Shown: piece after piece, positions 1-6,223 of the stretch
Layout of the letters: each line of letters starts with the position of its first letter
Position numbering within the stretch: position 1 is the first letter of the stretch
Source of the DNA: Thermoplasmata archaeon
GTDB lineage: Archaea > Thermoplasmatota > E2 > DHVEG-1 > B18-G2
Direction of reading: 5' to 3'
Length of the DNA stretch: 10,131 nucleotides
Assembly (NCBI GenBank): GCA_021163455.1
Contig: JAGGWT010000053.1
Span: forward strand, 1-10,131
The notes under the pieces: model-generated
Database searches by the model: none
What the model was told of the DNA's origin: nothing
Seen by the model: the letters and a program-made list of their open reading frames with translations, nothing else
Program-made: the position numbers and the translations under genes

Positions 1-208
1 CTCTCAGGGCATCTTCAAAATCATCAAAAACTTTCGCTTTATCCAGGATATCCCCTGCATGAACAGCCATCATGTAGGCGTTATCATCAATAGCGCACGG
101 TTTTACCAGATAGAGTTCTTTCAAACCAAAATTTTTCATGCATCTCGCAACTGAGCCTATGTTTCCGCTGTATTTCGGCTCCACCAGAACAACACAATAC
201 TCTGGCAT
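1..208 (-). CDS. SpoU/TrmH-family RNA 2'-O-methyltransferase, TrmJ-like (3' part outside window)
   Basis: Only the first 69 codons are present; the gene runs off the left edge. The protein begins MPEYCVVLVEPKYSGNIGSV and continues ARCMKNFG at residues 21-28. The Asn16 and Arg22 pair (NIGxxxR) is motif 1 of the SPOUT superfamily, followed by the family-typical strand ELYLVKP. In archaea this branch is mostly TrmJ, which methylates the 2'-OH of nucleotide 32 in the tRNA anticodon loop using S-adenosylmethionine; that assignment is from family knowledge. The SAM-binding trefoil knot would lie in the missing C-terminal part. The ATG overlaps the stop codon of the upstream membrane-protein gene in a TAATG junction, so the two are probably translationally coupled. 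Family call is firm; exact tRNA target is inferred. Confidence 0.85.
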   Translation of the reverse strand, partial: MPEYCVVLVEPKYSGNIGSVARCMKNFGLKELYLVKPCAIDDNAYMMAVHAGDILDKAKVFDDFEDALR

Positions 209-579
209 TATCTGAGACCCAGTTCTTCCTCTTTTTCAATGAGCATTTTTTCGTACTTTCTTGGGAGGGTTTTTGCTATTCTCTCAAGTTTGGCTTTGGT
301 TTTTACAAGTTCGGATTTTCTATCGGTCTTTATCTCTTCGAGCAAAAACTTCTTTTTGTTTATATAATCGTACGCATACCAGATTCCAGCAAAAAGTATC
401 ACCACACCAATAACTATCAGATAATAATTCCAGTTTCCAAAAAACTCGGCAAGTTTGCTGAGCAAACCGAGTTTACTTTCTCTCAAAAATATCCACACCA
501 CACCCGATATGGTAAAAACAAGGCCCAGAACAGCAAGTAACAAACTCACAGGAAATCTTATTTCTCTCCATATCTTCAC
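208..579 (-). CDS. Small two-helix membrane protein of unknown function between proS and the tRNA methyltransferase gene
   Basis: I do not recognise this family. From the GTG start it is 123 residues: a short basic N-terminus (KIWREIRF), a first membrane helix at about residues 10-32, a loop, a second helix at about 51-72 (YYLIVIGVVILFAGIWYAY), then a charged, probably cytoplasmic helical tail rich in Lys, Glu and Arg ending EKEEELGLR. I chose GTG at 579 because AGGAGGTGG (586-594) sits six bases upstream. A TTG at 597 is in frame but would place the Shine-Dalgarno inside the gene. The gene begins just after proS and its TAA overlaps the ATG of the methyltransferase gene, so it is very probably co-transcribed with both. 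No catalytic motif is visible; the basic tail could bind RNA or a partner, which is speculation. Confidence 0.8.
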   Translation of the reverse strand: MKIWREIRFPVSLLLAVLGLVFTISGVVWIFLRESKLGLLSKLAEFFGNWNYYLIVIGVVILFAGIWYAYDYINKKKFLLEEIKTDRKSELVKTKAKLERIAKTLPRKYEKMLIEKEEELGLR

Positions 580-585
580 CTTAAA

Positions 586-594
586 CCACCTCCT
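586..594 (-). promoter_or_regulatory. Strong Shine-Dalgarno overlapping the proS stop codon
   Basis: On the minus strand AGGAGGTGG lies six bases before the GTG at 579. Its first base is the last base of the proS TGA, so a ribosome terminating on proS stands on the binding site for the next gene. This decides the start of the membrane-protein gene and suggests coupled translation. Confidence 0.75.
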
Positions 595-2015
595 CAATAT
601 GTTTTAGCCAGCCTAACAAAGGTCTTCGCCCTTCCGCCGCAGGCGGCGCACCTCTTATCGCCAATATCTACATGAAGAGGTTCTCCCAGTGTTTTCAGGT
701 CGAGCTCTTCCTCCATTCTTAAAGCACAATCCTTTTCCCCACACCACGGAAGTTCAAAGATATAAGCTCTGCTGTTTTTTGCCTCCTCGATGGTATCAAC
801 AGTCGCGATGTGGTTTTTCATGAACTCTTCTGCTCTTCTGTACAGGTTTTCGCTTATCAGGTCAAACAATCTTCTGACCTCGTCCAGGAGATTATCTTCC
901 GAAACCTCCACTCTTTCTCCTGTATCTCTCCTGGCTATCACCACAGTCCTTTTCTCAAGTTCCTTCGGTCCTATCTCTATTCTGAGTGGAACGCCTTTGA
1001 GTTCCCAGTCGTAAAACTTGCTTCCGGGAGTGTCTTCTCTCTCATCGACGTGGCTCTCTATACCTGCCTCTTTTAGTCTATCGTTTATCTCTCTGCATTT
1101 CTCAAGAACCTCTCTTTCCTTTCCCTTGAATATGATGGGTATTATTACGACCTTTATTGGAGATATCACAGGTGGAAGCACAATGCCCCTGTTATCGCCG
1201 TGTATACCAACAATGGCTCCAAGTATTCTCTCGCTCATTCCATAGGTTGTCTGATGACAGTATTTGTGTTCACCGTTCACATCTTCGTATTTTATGTTGT
1301 AAGGTCTGGCAAAATTATCCCTGTACTGATGGATTGAACCGAGCTGTAAGGTTCTTCCTGATGGCATGAGAGCATCCATACTTATCGTGTAGTATGCACC
1401 GGCAAACTTGTCCCACTCAGGCCTCTTGTTGAATATGAATGGTATGCACAGTTTTCTGAAAAATCTGCTTGCAATCTCCTTGTATTCCTCTATCTGTCTC
1501 TCTGCATCCTCGAAATCCACGTGCGCCGTGTGCGCCTCGAAGAAGTGAATCTCTCTCACTCTGATGAAAGCTCTTGTCTGCTTTGTCTCATATCTGAATG
1601 TGTTCACTATCTGGAAGATCTTCAGCGGGAGATCAGAATGAGACCTTATCCACAGAGCAAAGATGGGATACATCGCTGTCTCTGATGTTGGTCTCAACAG
1701 CCACCTTTCTTCGAGTTCGTTATCCCCTGCATGGGTTACCCAGAAAACCTCCTGAAAGAAACCCTCTATATGCTCCTCTTCCTTTTTGAAAAGTGACTCG
1801 GGTATAAGCAGGGGGAAGTATACCTCTTTGTGATTTGTTGAGAACATCTCTTCTCTGATGAGATTATCGATGTTCTGCATTATTCGCCAGCCATGCGGTT
1901 TCCATACATTCATCCCTTTTATAGGGTATCTCTTATCACAGAGGTCGGCAAGTTCAACTATCTCGTTGTACCACTCGTGAAAATCCTCCTCTTTTTTAAC
2001 CTTCGTTTCTGGCAT
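594..2015 (-). CDS. proS: Prolyl-tRNA synthetase (archaeal/eukaryotic type)
   Basis: Class IIa aminoacyl-tRNA synthetase that charges tRNA-Pro in the cytoplasm, 473 residues, the usual size of the compact archaeal form, which lacks the bacterial editing insert. Visible landmarks: RPTSETAM (108-115) of the proline site; motif 2, RYETKQTRAFIRVREIHFFE (141-160); motif 3, GMSERILGAIVGIHGD (259-274); an anticodon-binding domain from about 285 to 385 containing DEREDTPGSKFYDWELKGVP; and a C-terminal zinc region with Cys425, Cys430, Cys456 and Cys459, ending in a tyrosine as in archaeal and eukaryotic ProRS. The ATG at 2015 is about 27 bases from a TATA box, which suggests a leaderless message; I see no Shine-Dalgarno. 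It heads a likely operon with the membrane protein and the methyltransferase. Nothing appears truncated. Confidence 0.98.
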   Translation of the reverse strand: MPETKVKKEEDFHEWYNEIVELADLCDKRYPIKGMNVWKPHGWRIMQNIDNLIREEMFSTNHKEVYFPLLIPESLFKKEEEHIEGFFQEVFWVTHAGDNELEERWLLRPTSETAMYPIFALWIRSHSDLPLKIFQIVNTFRYETKQTRAFIRVREIHFFEAHTAHVDFEDAERQIEEYKEIASRFFRKLCIPFIFNKRPEWDKFAGAYYTISMDALMPSGRTLQLGSIHQYRDNFARPYNIKYEDVNGEHKYCHQTTYGMSERILGAIVGIHGDNRGIVLPPVISPIKVVIIPIIFKGKEREVLEKCREINDRLKEAGIESHVDEREDTPGSKFYDWELKGVPLRIEIGPKELEKRTVVIARRDTGERVEVSEDNLLDEVRRLFDLISENLYRRAEEFMKNHIATVDTIEEAKNSRAYIFELPWCGEKDCALRMEEELDLKTLGEPLHVDIGDKRCAACGGRAKTFVRLAKTY

Positions 2016-2017
2016 CT

Positions 2018-2029
2018 AAAAGGAAAAAA
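2018..2029 (-). terminator. T-rich terminator of the L40e gene, lying just before the proS start
   Basis: On the minus strand the bases between the L40e gene and proS read as two T runs (T6, CC, T4). Archaeal RNA polymerase stops at such oligo-T tracts without needing a hairpin. The run lies between the proS TATA box and the proS ATG, so it would end the L40e transcript just before a new one begins. Read-through into proS is also possible. Confidence 0.35.
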
Positions 2030-2038
2030 GAATTCTGC

Positions 2039-2046
2039 TATTAAAA
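2039..2046 (-). promoter_or_regulatory. TATA box of proS
   Basis: TTTTAATA on the minus strand, centred about 27 bases before the A of the proS ATG. At normal archaeal TATA-to-start spacing, transcription would begin at or next to the ATG, giving a leaderless mRNA. It lies directly downstream of the L40e stop codon. Confidence 0.5.
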
Positions 2047-2052
2047 CTAACG

Positions 2053-2202
2053 TTATGTTCCTCTGCTCTCTCTTGCCTTTGGTCTCAGGTCTCTTGACCT
2101 GCATCTCCTACATTTATCTGCTTTCATCGAATTCAGGGCGCCGCACTTCATGCAAACCTTTTTCATGAGCAACCTTGCTTCTGCCTCCGGGAACCTTGTC
2201 AT
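2053..2202 (-). CDS. rpl40e: 50S ribosomal protein L40e
   Basis: A 49-residue protein, MTRFPEAEARLLMKKVCMKC followed by GALNSMKADKCRRCRSRDLR and a basic tail. It matches the archaeal L40e pattern: the conserved RFPEAEARL start, a C4 zinc finger (Cys17, Cys20, Cys31, Cys34) and a final RDLRPKxRE. In eukaryotes L40 is made fused to ubiquitin; in archaea it stands alone, as here. It is a structural component of the large ribosomal subunit. A weak GGTG lies a few bases before the ATG and a TATA box lies upstream at 2234-2241, predicting a leader of about nine bases. It is read in the same direction as proS, 37 bases ahead of it. The residue after LL is Met rather than the more usual Asn or Gly, which I regard as unimportant. 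Confidence 0.95.
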   Translation of the reverse strand: MTRFPEAEARLLMKKVCMKCGALNSMKADKCRRCRSRDLRPKARESRGT

Positions 2203-2233
2203 GGTTACACCGTAGCCCTTATCCGTATCCAGG

Positions 2234-2241
2234 TTATAAAG
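2234..2241 (-). promoter_or_regulatory. TATA box of the L40e gene
   Basis: CTTTATAA on the minus strand, centred about 35 bases before the ATG at 2202. Transcription would start near 2211, leaving a short leader that contains GGTG. The bases just before the box (CTAAA) are A-rich, as expected for a BRE. Confidence 0.55.
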
Positions 2242-2322
2242 TTTAGCCTCGGTGTGCGATATACATGTACCTCTGGGCTTTTATCCAAGAAATTGAAAGA
2301 AAGGGATGATTTACTCGAAGAG

Positions 2323-2640
2323 TTATTGCTGTTCTTCACTCCCTATGGTCACGGCCGGCTCCGGGCTGGCGTATTTTCTAACAAAGACCCAATCGTAATA
2401 ACCCTTGTTGTTGCCATTCTCATTGTCATTCACAAGCCATAGATATCCGTCGTACGATCTGGGGTAGTCATCATTATTTGTTCTACCATCTGTTAAATCC
2501 TTGAATGTATTGCCTGCTGAGGCCATTGTAACCTGATATTCATGGAATGTAGAGTAATCTAAACGAGATGTTGATATGTCGTCTGTCGAGCTCCACCATA
2601 ATCGCATGATTTCCATGTAGTTGCCCCAGGCATCATCTAT
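2323..2640 (-). pseudogene. C-terminal remnant of a DUF2341-type surface protein
   Basis: The readable part ends YYDWVFVRKYASPEPAVTIG followed by SEEQQ and TAA. The D-W-V-x-V-R-K-Y-x-x-P-E-P signature is typical of the end of DUF2341/concanavalin-like domains in archaeal and bacterial cell-surface proteins. About 105 residues are convincing, from roughly IDDAWGNYMEIMRLWW to the end. Upstream the same frame stays open to 2883, but that stretch is the antisense shadow of a transposase fragment. The gene has therefore lost its signal peptide and most of its domain. No start codon, Shine-Dalgarno or promoter serves it, so I treat it as dead. The exact junction is within about 15 bases of 2640. 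Confidence 0.75.
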
Positions 2641-2926
2641 GAACCCAATCAAGTTTGCTAGAGAGATTCTCAAGTACTGTGAGAATAAACCCGTCATAAA
2701 GACAGATAGAGGACCTTTGTACAGATGGACACTACAGAGATTAGGATTGAAACATGAATATGAGACATTTGGAGAGCGGAATGCTATAGAAGGATGGTTC
2801 AATATCCTTAAAGTGAGATTAAAGAGGTTCTGGAAACGCTTTCCTTTCAACGCTTCAAAGGAAAGCGTTGAAAGCTGGATCACCGCATTTGTTGCTCTTT
2901 ACAATCTGGAGGTGAGAATTTCTTGA
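2640..2926 (+). mobile_element. 3' fragment of an IS6/IS240-like transposase gene
   Basis: About 95 codons of the C-terminal end of a DDE transposase. Two catalytic acidic residues are visible: Asp in IKTDRGPLYRW and Glu in ETFGERNAIEGWFNILKVR, followed by the basic stretch RLKRFWKRFP and a final ALYNLEV, ending in TGA at 2924-2926. The pattern resembles archaeal transposases assigned to the IS6/IS240 group; family name is from memory and moderately sure. The N-terminal helix-turn-helix and the first catalytic Asp are missing, so it cannot be active alone. It sits head-on against the DUF2341 remnant. The right terminal inverted repeat, if kept, should lie within a few tens of bases after the stop, near TTGACAGTTCGATAAATT, but no matching left end is visible to prove it. 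Confidence 0.75.
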
Positions 2927-3004
2927 CAGTTCGATAAATTCTACGGGTTTCGGTACTGCAAAGTCATTCGCGGATGAAGCCAAGGTTTCTATATATTAAT
3001 GATG

Positions 3005-3016
3005 GGTTGTACAACC
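3005..3016. repeat. 12-bp perfect palindrome, possible operator
   Basis: GGTTGTACAACC is its own reverse complement. It lies five bases after the A/T-rich TATATATTAAT, a position suited to a dimeric regulator, but no gene starts just downstream, so the target is unknown. Such a palindrome could also occur by chance. Confidence 0.4.
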
Positions 3017-3132
3017 ACATAGCGATTTCGAGGAGCATTCACGATTGACTTCAGGGTAAGCACCTAGCGTTAAATTTATATCTGGAATAATCCTTTTTGA
3101 TGTGTTCTTATTCCCGCAACCAATAGAGATAT

Positions 3133-3203
3133 GATATACCGTGCATCCCTTCCACCCCCACAGTCACATACTCCCCACAATCGCATGGGATGCACGGTAT
3201 ATC
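3133..3203. repeat. Perfect 17-bp inverted repeat around a 37-base loop
   Basis: The left arm GATATACCGTGCATCCC (3133-3149) is the exact reverse complement of the right arm GGGATGCACGGTATATC (3187-3203). The loop is C-rich on the plus strand; on the minus strand it carries TGTGGGG twice, 17 bases apart. The flanks show no obvious target-site duplication, which argues against a simple small transposon. It could fold as an RNA or DNA hairpin, be a protein-binding site, or be a remnant of a mobile element. The pairing is certain; the role is unknown. Confidence 0.8.
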
Positions 3204-3250
3204 CCAATTATAACGCATCTACGACTGATCTTGAAGCATCTCTTGGAAAA

Positions 3251-3258
3251 ATATAAAT
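3251..3258 (+). promoter_or_regulatory. TATA box of the Sec61-beta gene
   Basis: ATATAAAT preceded by an A run (GGAAAA), which fits a BRE. Its centre is about 32 bases before the ATG at 3287, predicting a leader of about six bases and so nearly leaderless translation. Confidence 0.65.
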
Positions 3259-3286
3259 ACCAAAAATAGCCTTATACTGAATTGGT

Positions 3287-3460
3287 ATGGCGAAGAGGAA
3301 AGATAAGGGTGTGGGATTTCATTCCGCTGCAGGACTGGTCAGATACTTCGATGCCGAGGAGAAAACGGCTCTGAAAATCAGCCCGTGGCTTGTCGTAGGG
3401 GTAGCATTTGCAACGATGATTGCTGTGATACTGGCAGAGATACTTTACCCGATAAGCTGA
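3287..3460 (+). CDS. Preprotein translocase subunit Sec61-beta (archaeal SecG equivalent)
   Basis: A 57-residue single-span protein beginning MAKRKDKGVGFHSAAGLVRY and continuing FDAEEKTALKISPW. Archaeal Sec61-beta proteins share this layout: a basic, Gly/Ser-rich cytoplasmic N-terminus, the conserved SSAGLxRYF-like motif (here SAAGLVRYF), an acidic turn and one C-terminal membrane helix (about residues 35-54). It is the small non-essential-type subunit that joins SecY and SecE in the membrane channel exporting signal-peptide proteins, which would include the secreted proteins encoded later in this window. Its last 16 bases overlap the 3' end of alaS on the other strand. It has its own TATA box and no Shine-Dalgarno. 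The family call is firm. Confidence 0.93.
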   Translation: MAKRKDKGVGFHSAAGLVRYFDAEEKTALKISPWLVVGVAFATMIAVILAEILYPIS

Positions 3461-6165
3461 GAAACTATCATTTTACGAGCCTCTTCTAAAGCTTTCTCGA
3501 TTCTATCCAGTTTGTTCCCTCCACATCGTGCGAGGTTTTTCTTCCCTCCGCCGCCGCCTCCCAGTATGGAACCCGTCTTTCTTGCGATCTCCCTCAGGTC
3601 TATGTCGATATCTTCTGATGCTGAAAAAACTATTCCCCGGCCATCGTTTATGCATGCTATGGTTTTTTCCTCTCTGGCGAGTTCTGAAGCGAGAGCCATT
3701 GCATCGTAGCCAGCGGTATCTTCAGGTTTTCTCAGAATGACAAATCTGTACTCTCCCAATTTCTCTGCGTTTTCTATGAGTTTGTTTATTAACTCTTCAG
3801 GTATCTTTTTCTTTTCCTTTCTGCTCTTCTTCCAGAGTTTGAACAGCTTATCACACGCATCAAGAACGTTCTTCGATTCTATGGGTCTTGCTCTCTCAGG
3901 AAGATCCTTCAGGAATTTGTCTATGGTTCTTTCTATTCTGTCAGCAGGAACAGAAAACATCCGTGATATGCTCTGGATAACATATCCCGCATCGCTCTCT
4001 ATTTCCTTTATGACAAATCTCTTGCTGAGTTTGTTTACTATCCTGTTCAGGTTCTCCTTCTCCTTTGATTCCATCCTCTCAACGTTTTCCTTTCCAGCGA
4101 CAAATACTACCCTGTCAACACCATCCTGTATTCTTTCTCCTCTCACTATTCTGATTCTCTCTACCTCTGATGTGTTATCAAGGTGGGTGCCGCCGCACGC
4201 CTCAACATCAACATCTGGTATTCTCACCACCCTTATCGTTCTCCCTTCCGGAACACCACCCTGATAGAGAATAAAGCCATATCTCTTCTCAGCCTCACTC
4301 CTGTCGAGAAATTCTTTGATAACATCTATCCCCTTTCTCACTATCTCGTTCGCCACCTTTTCTATCCTCTTTATGTCCTCAGAGGAAAGAGATCTGTAAT
4401 GGGAGAAGTCAAACCTTGCCATATCAACATCGAGCTGTGAACCAGCCTGCCAGACGTGATCACCGAGTACCTTTCTGCAGGCGCTATTTATTATGTGGGT
4501 GGCGGTGTGATGCTTCATCAGAGAATACCTTCTGTTCCAGTCAATAACTCCCTCAACCTCTCTGTCTCTGGGTATGATGTCATCTGTGTAATGGATTATA
4601 ACGCCATTTACCTTCTGAACGTCAACCACCTTTATCTCTCTGCCATCGTAGAGAAGTTTTCCGGTATCGGCTGGTTGACCTCCACCCTCTGGATAAAATG
4701 CGGTTCTATCAAGGATTACAGCTTTTCTTCCATTCACTTCACCGCTCCACAGTACAGTTGCTCTGAACTTTCTCAGATATGCATCTTCATAGTACAGTGT
4801 TCTGGTCTCGGGTAGTTCTGGAATCTCTATCTTCTCCTCTTCCTCTCCCTTTTTCTCCTTTGAGTGAAGCTCCGCCACAAGGGAGTCGAAATTCTCAGGT
4901 ATCTCTATTTTCAAGCCCCTTTCCTCTGCTATTCTCCTCACCATCTCCGGATGTATACCATGGGCATCATACAGCTCTATGAGAGAGTTTACATCTATGC
5001 TTTTCTTCTTTTCAAGAAGTTTATCAACAAACCTCTTTCCCCTGGTTAAGGTTTCACGATACTTCTCGGTCTCTATCTCCAGGATTTCCTCTATTCTCTT
5101 TCTGGCTCTGTACAGATGAGGGAAACTTTTTTTCAGATTTCTGAGATGCAGATCAACGAGTGAAAAGAGAGGTTCATTCATACCAATATGTTCCATGAAT
5201 CGGAGGGACCTTCTTATCATCAATCTTGCCAGATAACCGGCTTTTACATTCGATGGAACGATTCCATCCCCCAGCATAAAAGCGAGGCACTTGGTGTGGT
5301 CAGCTAGTGCATAGATGTATCTTGGCTCAGCAAATTTGCTTGCATTCTGGATGTGCTCTATGACCCCAGGGTAGAGAACATCGTATATCGTCTCGGTTCC
5401 TCTTGACACCCATGTCAATCTCTCAAGACCGTATCCAGTATCCACAACTTTGAGAGGCATCTCCGAGTATCTCTTCCCTTCTATCTCAAAATCACCATTT
5501 TCATCCTCAACAAGGCTCATGAACACAAGGGTCGCAACCTCCAGACCACCTGATAGAACTTCAAGACATGGCCCGGCGTTGCCGCCGCCCTCCCATATGG
5601 ATTCCTTGTAGGTTATGGTTTTCTCCTCTATGCCCAGTCTATTCGTAAGAAACTCATGGCAGTATCTGGTTGTCTCCTCGGTCCAGTATATGTAATTGTC
5701 TCTGCTGTTGAAAGCGTGATGACCCATCATCTCGAAGATGGTGAGATGTTTTCCAGATACGCCAACTTCTTCGAGGTCATTTAACCTTATGCTTGGCTGG
5801 GAGATTACAAGGGGGTTTGCTGGAGGTTTGGATTGGCCAGATGTTACATGGGGCTGAAAATCTGCTATGCTTGCTATTGTTAAATAGATGTCTTTTCTCC
5901 ATCTGGCAACAACAGGATAGGGTTTGATTCTGGTGTGACCCTTACTTTCAAAATATGAGAGGAATTCTTCTCTCATCTCATCTATGGTGTACGGTTTTTT
6001 TGTTATGGGATTACCTATGAAGGAGAAATCCACACACGGTTGATCACCACACAGCTCTCTCTTCTCGTCGAGTGTCCAGAAGTAGCTACCACAGGATTTG
6101 CATTTCTTTCTGATGAAGCCGTTCTCTCTGAAGAAGTTCAGGTTGAGAGTTTCTCTTAAATCCAT
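3445..6165 (-). CDS. alaS: Alanyl-tRNA synthetase (archaeal type)
   Basis: Charges tRNA-Ala and clears mischarged Ser/Gly-tRNA; 906 residues, normal for the archaeal form. In order: an archaeal N-terminal Cys-rich segment (Cys22, Cys25, Cys39, Cys44); the class IIc catalytic core with GNPITKKPYTIDEMREEFLS, then NPLVISQPSIRLNDL and the GYGLERLTW motif (about 244-252); a linker with ARTAFYPEGGG-type beta barrel (here DRTAFYPEGGGQPADTG, about 486-502); the editing domain with HHTATH (552-557) and CGGTH (657-661), its metal ligands; and a C-Ala domain with six consecutive glycines (869-874). An in-frame ATG at 6207 lies upstream of the TATA box, so I chose ATG 6165, about 28 bases from it and probably leaderless. 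It diverges from the DUF1614 gene and overlaps the Sec61-beta tail. Confidence 0.97.
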   Translation of the reverse strand: MDLRETLNLNFFRENGFIRKKCKSCGSYFWTLDEKRELCGDQPCVDFSFIGNPITKKPYTIDEMREEFLSYFESKGHTRIKPYPVVARWRKDIYLTIASIADFQPHVTSGQSKPPANPLVISQPSIRLNDLEEVGVSGKHLTIFEMMGHHAFNSRDNYIYWTEETTRYCHEFLTNRLGIEEKTITYKESIWEGGGNAGPCLEVLSGGLEVATLVFMSLVEDENGDFEIEGKRYSEMPLKVVDTGYGLERLTWVSRGTETIYDVLYPGVIEHIQNASKFAEPRYIYALADHTKCLAFMLGDGIVPSNVKAGYLARLMIRRSLRFMEHIGMNEPLFSLVDLHLRNLKKSFPHLYRARKRIEEILEIETEKYRETLTRGKRFVDKLLEKKKSIDVNSLIELYDAHGIHPEMVRRIAEERGLKIEIPENFDSLVAELHSKEKKGEEEEKIEIPELPETRTLYYEDAYLRKFRATVLWSGEVNGRKAVILDRTAFYPEGGGQPADTGKLLYDGREIKVVDVQKVNGVIIHYTDDIIPRDREVEGVIDWNRRYSLMKHHTATHIINSACRKVLGDHVWQAGSQLDVDMARFDFSHYRSLSSEDIKRIEKVANEIVRKGIDVIKEFLDRSEAEKRYGFILYQGGVPEGRTIRVVRIPDVDVEACGGTHLDNTSEVERIRIVRGERIQDGVDRVVFVAGKENVERMESKEKENLNRIVNKLSKRFVIKEIESDAGYVIQSISRMFSVPADRIERTIDKFLKDLPERARPIESKNVLDACDKLFKLWKKSRKEKKKIPEELINKLIENAEKLGEYRFVILRKPEDTAGYDAMALASELAREEKTIACINDGRGIVFSASEDIDIDLREIARKTGSILGGGGGGKKNLARCGGNKLDRIEKALEEARKMIVSQLIG

Positions 6166-6189
6166 GTTCAACAGGTATACAACCAAGGG

Positions 6190-6197
6190 TTTATAAA
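6190..6197. promoter_or_regulatory. Palindromic TATA box shared by alaS and the DUF1614 gene
   Basis: TTTATAAA reads the same on both strands. Its centre (6193.5) is 28.5 bases from the A of the alaS ATG at 6165 and 30.5 bases from the A of the DUF1614 ATG at 6224. Both distances suit leaderless transcripts. No other good TATA box lies in the 58 bases between the two starts. Direction would be set by the flanking BRE: the plus strand has CAAGGG before the box, the minus strand CTACCA. Confidence 0.65.
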
Positions 6198-6223
6198 TGG
6201 TAGCCATATCTGATTAAAAACGG

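Larger units (their letters stand above)
2927..3286. other. Gene-free stretch between the IS fragment and the Sec61-beta gene
   Basis: I find no convincing protein or tRNA gene here. It contains possible IS end sequence (first about 25 bases), an A/T-rich TATATATTAAT (2990-3000), a 12-bp palindrome at 3005-3016, a TATA-like AAATTTATATC (3072-3082) that could start a plus-strand RNA near 3104, a 17-bp inverted repeat at 3133-3203, and the Sec61-beta promoter at 3251-3258. A short minus-strand reading (FAVPKPVEFIELS, between about 2925 and 2985) looks protein-like but has no start or continuation and may be a relic. Confidence 0.6.

Noticed and set aside
2254..2442. Plus-strand 62-codon frame with an acidic/Leu-rich start and hydrophobic end
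   Set aside because: No Shine-Dalgarno or well-placed TATA box; most of it is antisense to the convincing DUF2341 remnant.
2641..2883. Minus-strand extension of the DUF2341 frame over the transposase fragment
   Set aside because: It is the antisense of the transposase codons, and its sequence does not resemble DUF2341 proteins.
3150..3186. G-quadruplex on the minus strand of the hairpin loop
   Set aside because: The loop itself has only two runs of three or more G, with a third in the stem, so a standard three-layer quadruplex cannot form.
3133..3203. Interpretation of the inverted repeat as terminal repeats of a miniature transposon
   Set aside because: Flanking bases show no target-site duplication; kept only as one of several options.
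3541..3565. C-rich run in alaS that looked like low-complexity or a frameshift risk
   Set aside because: It encodes the six-glycine motif conserved in the archaeal AlaRS C-terminal domain, and the frame remains intact.
3737..4264. Plus-strand 175-codon open frame inside alaS
   Set aside because: Antisense to the AlaRS editing and C-terminal regions; Ser/Phe/Leu-rich composition is what an opposite-strand shadow of charged codons gives.
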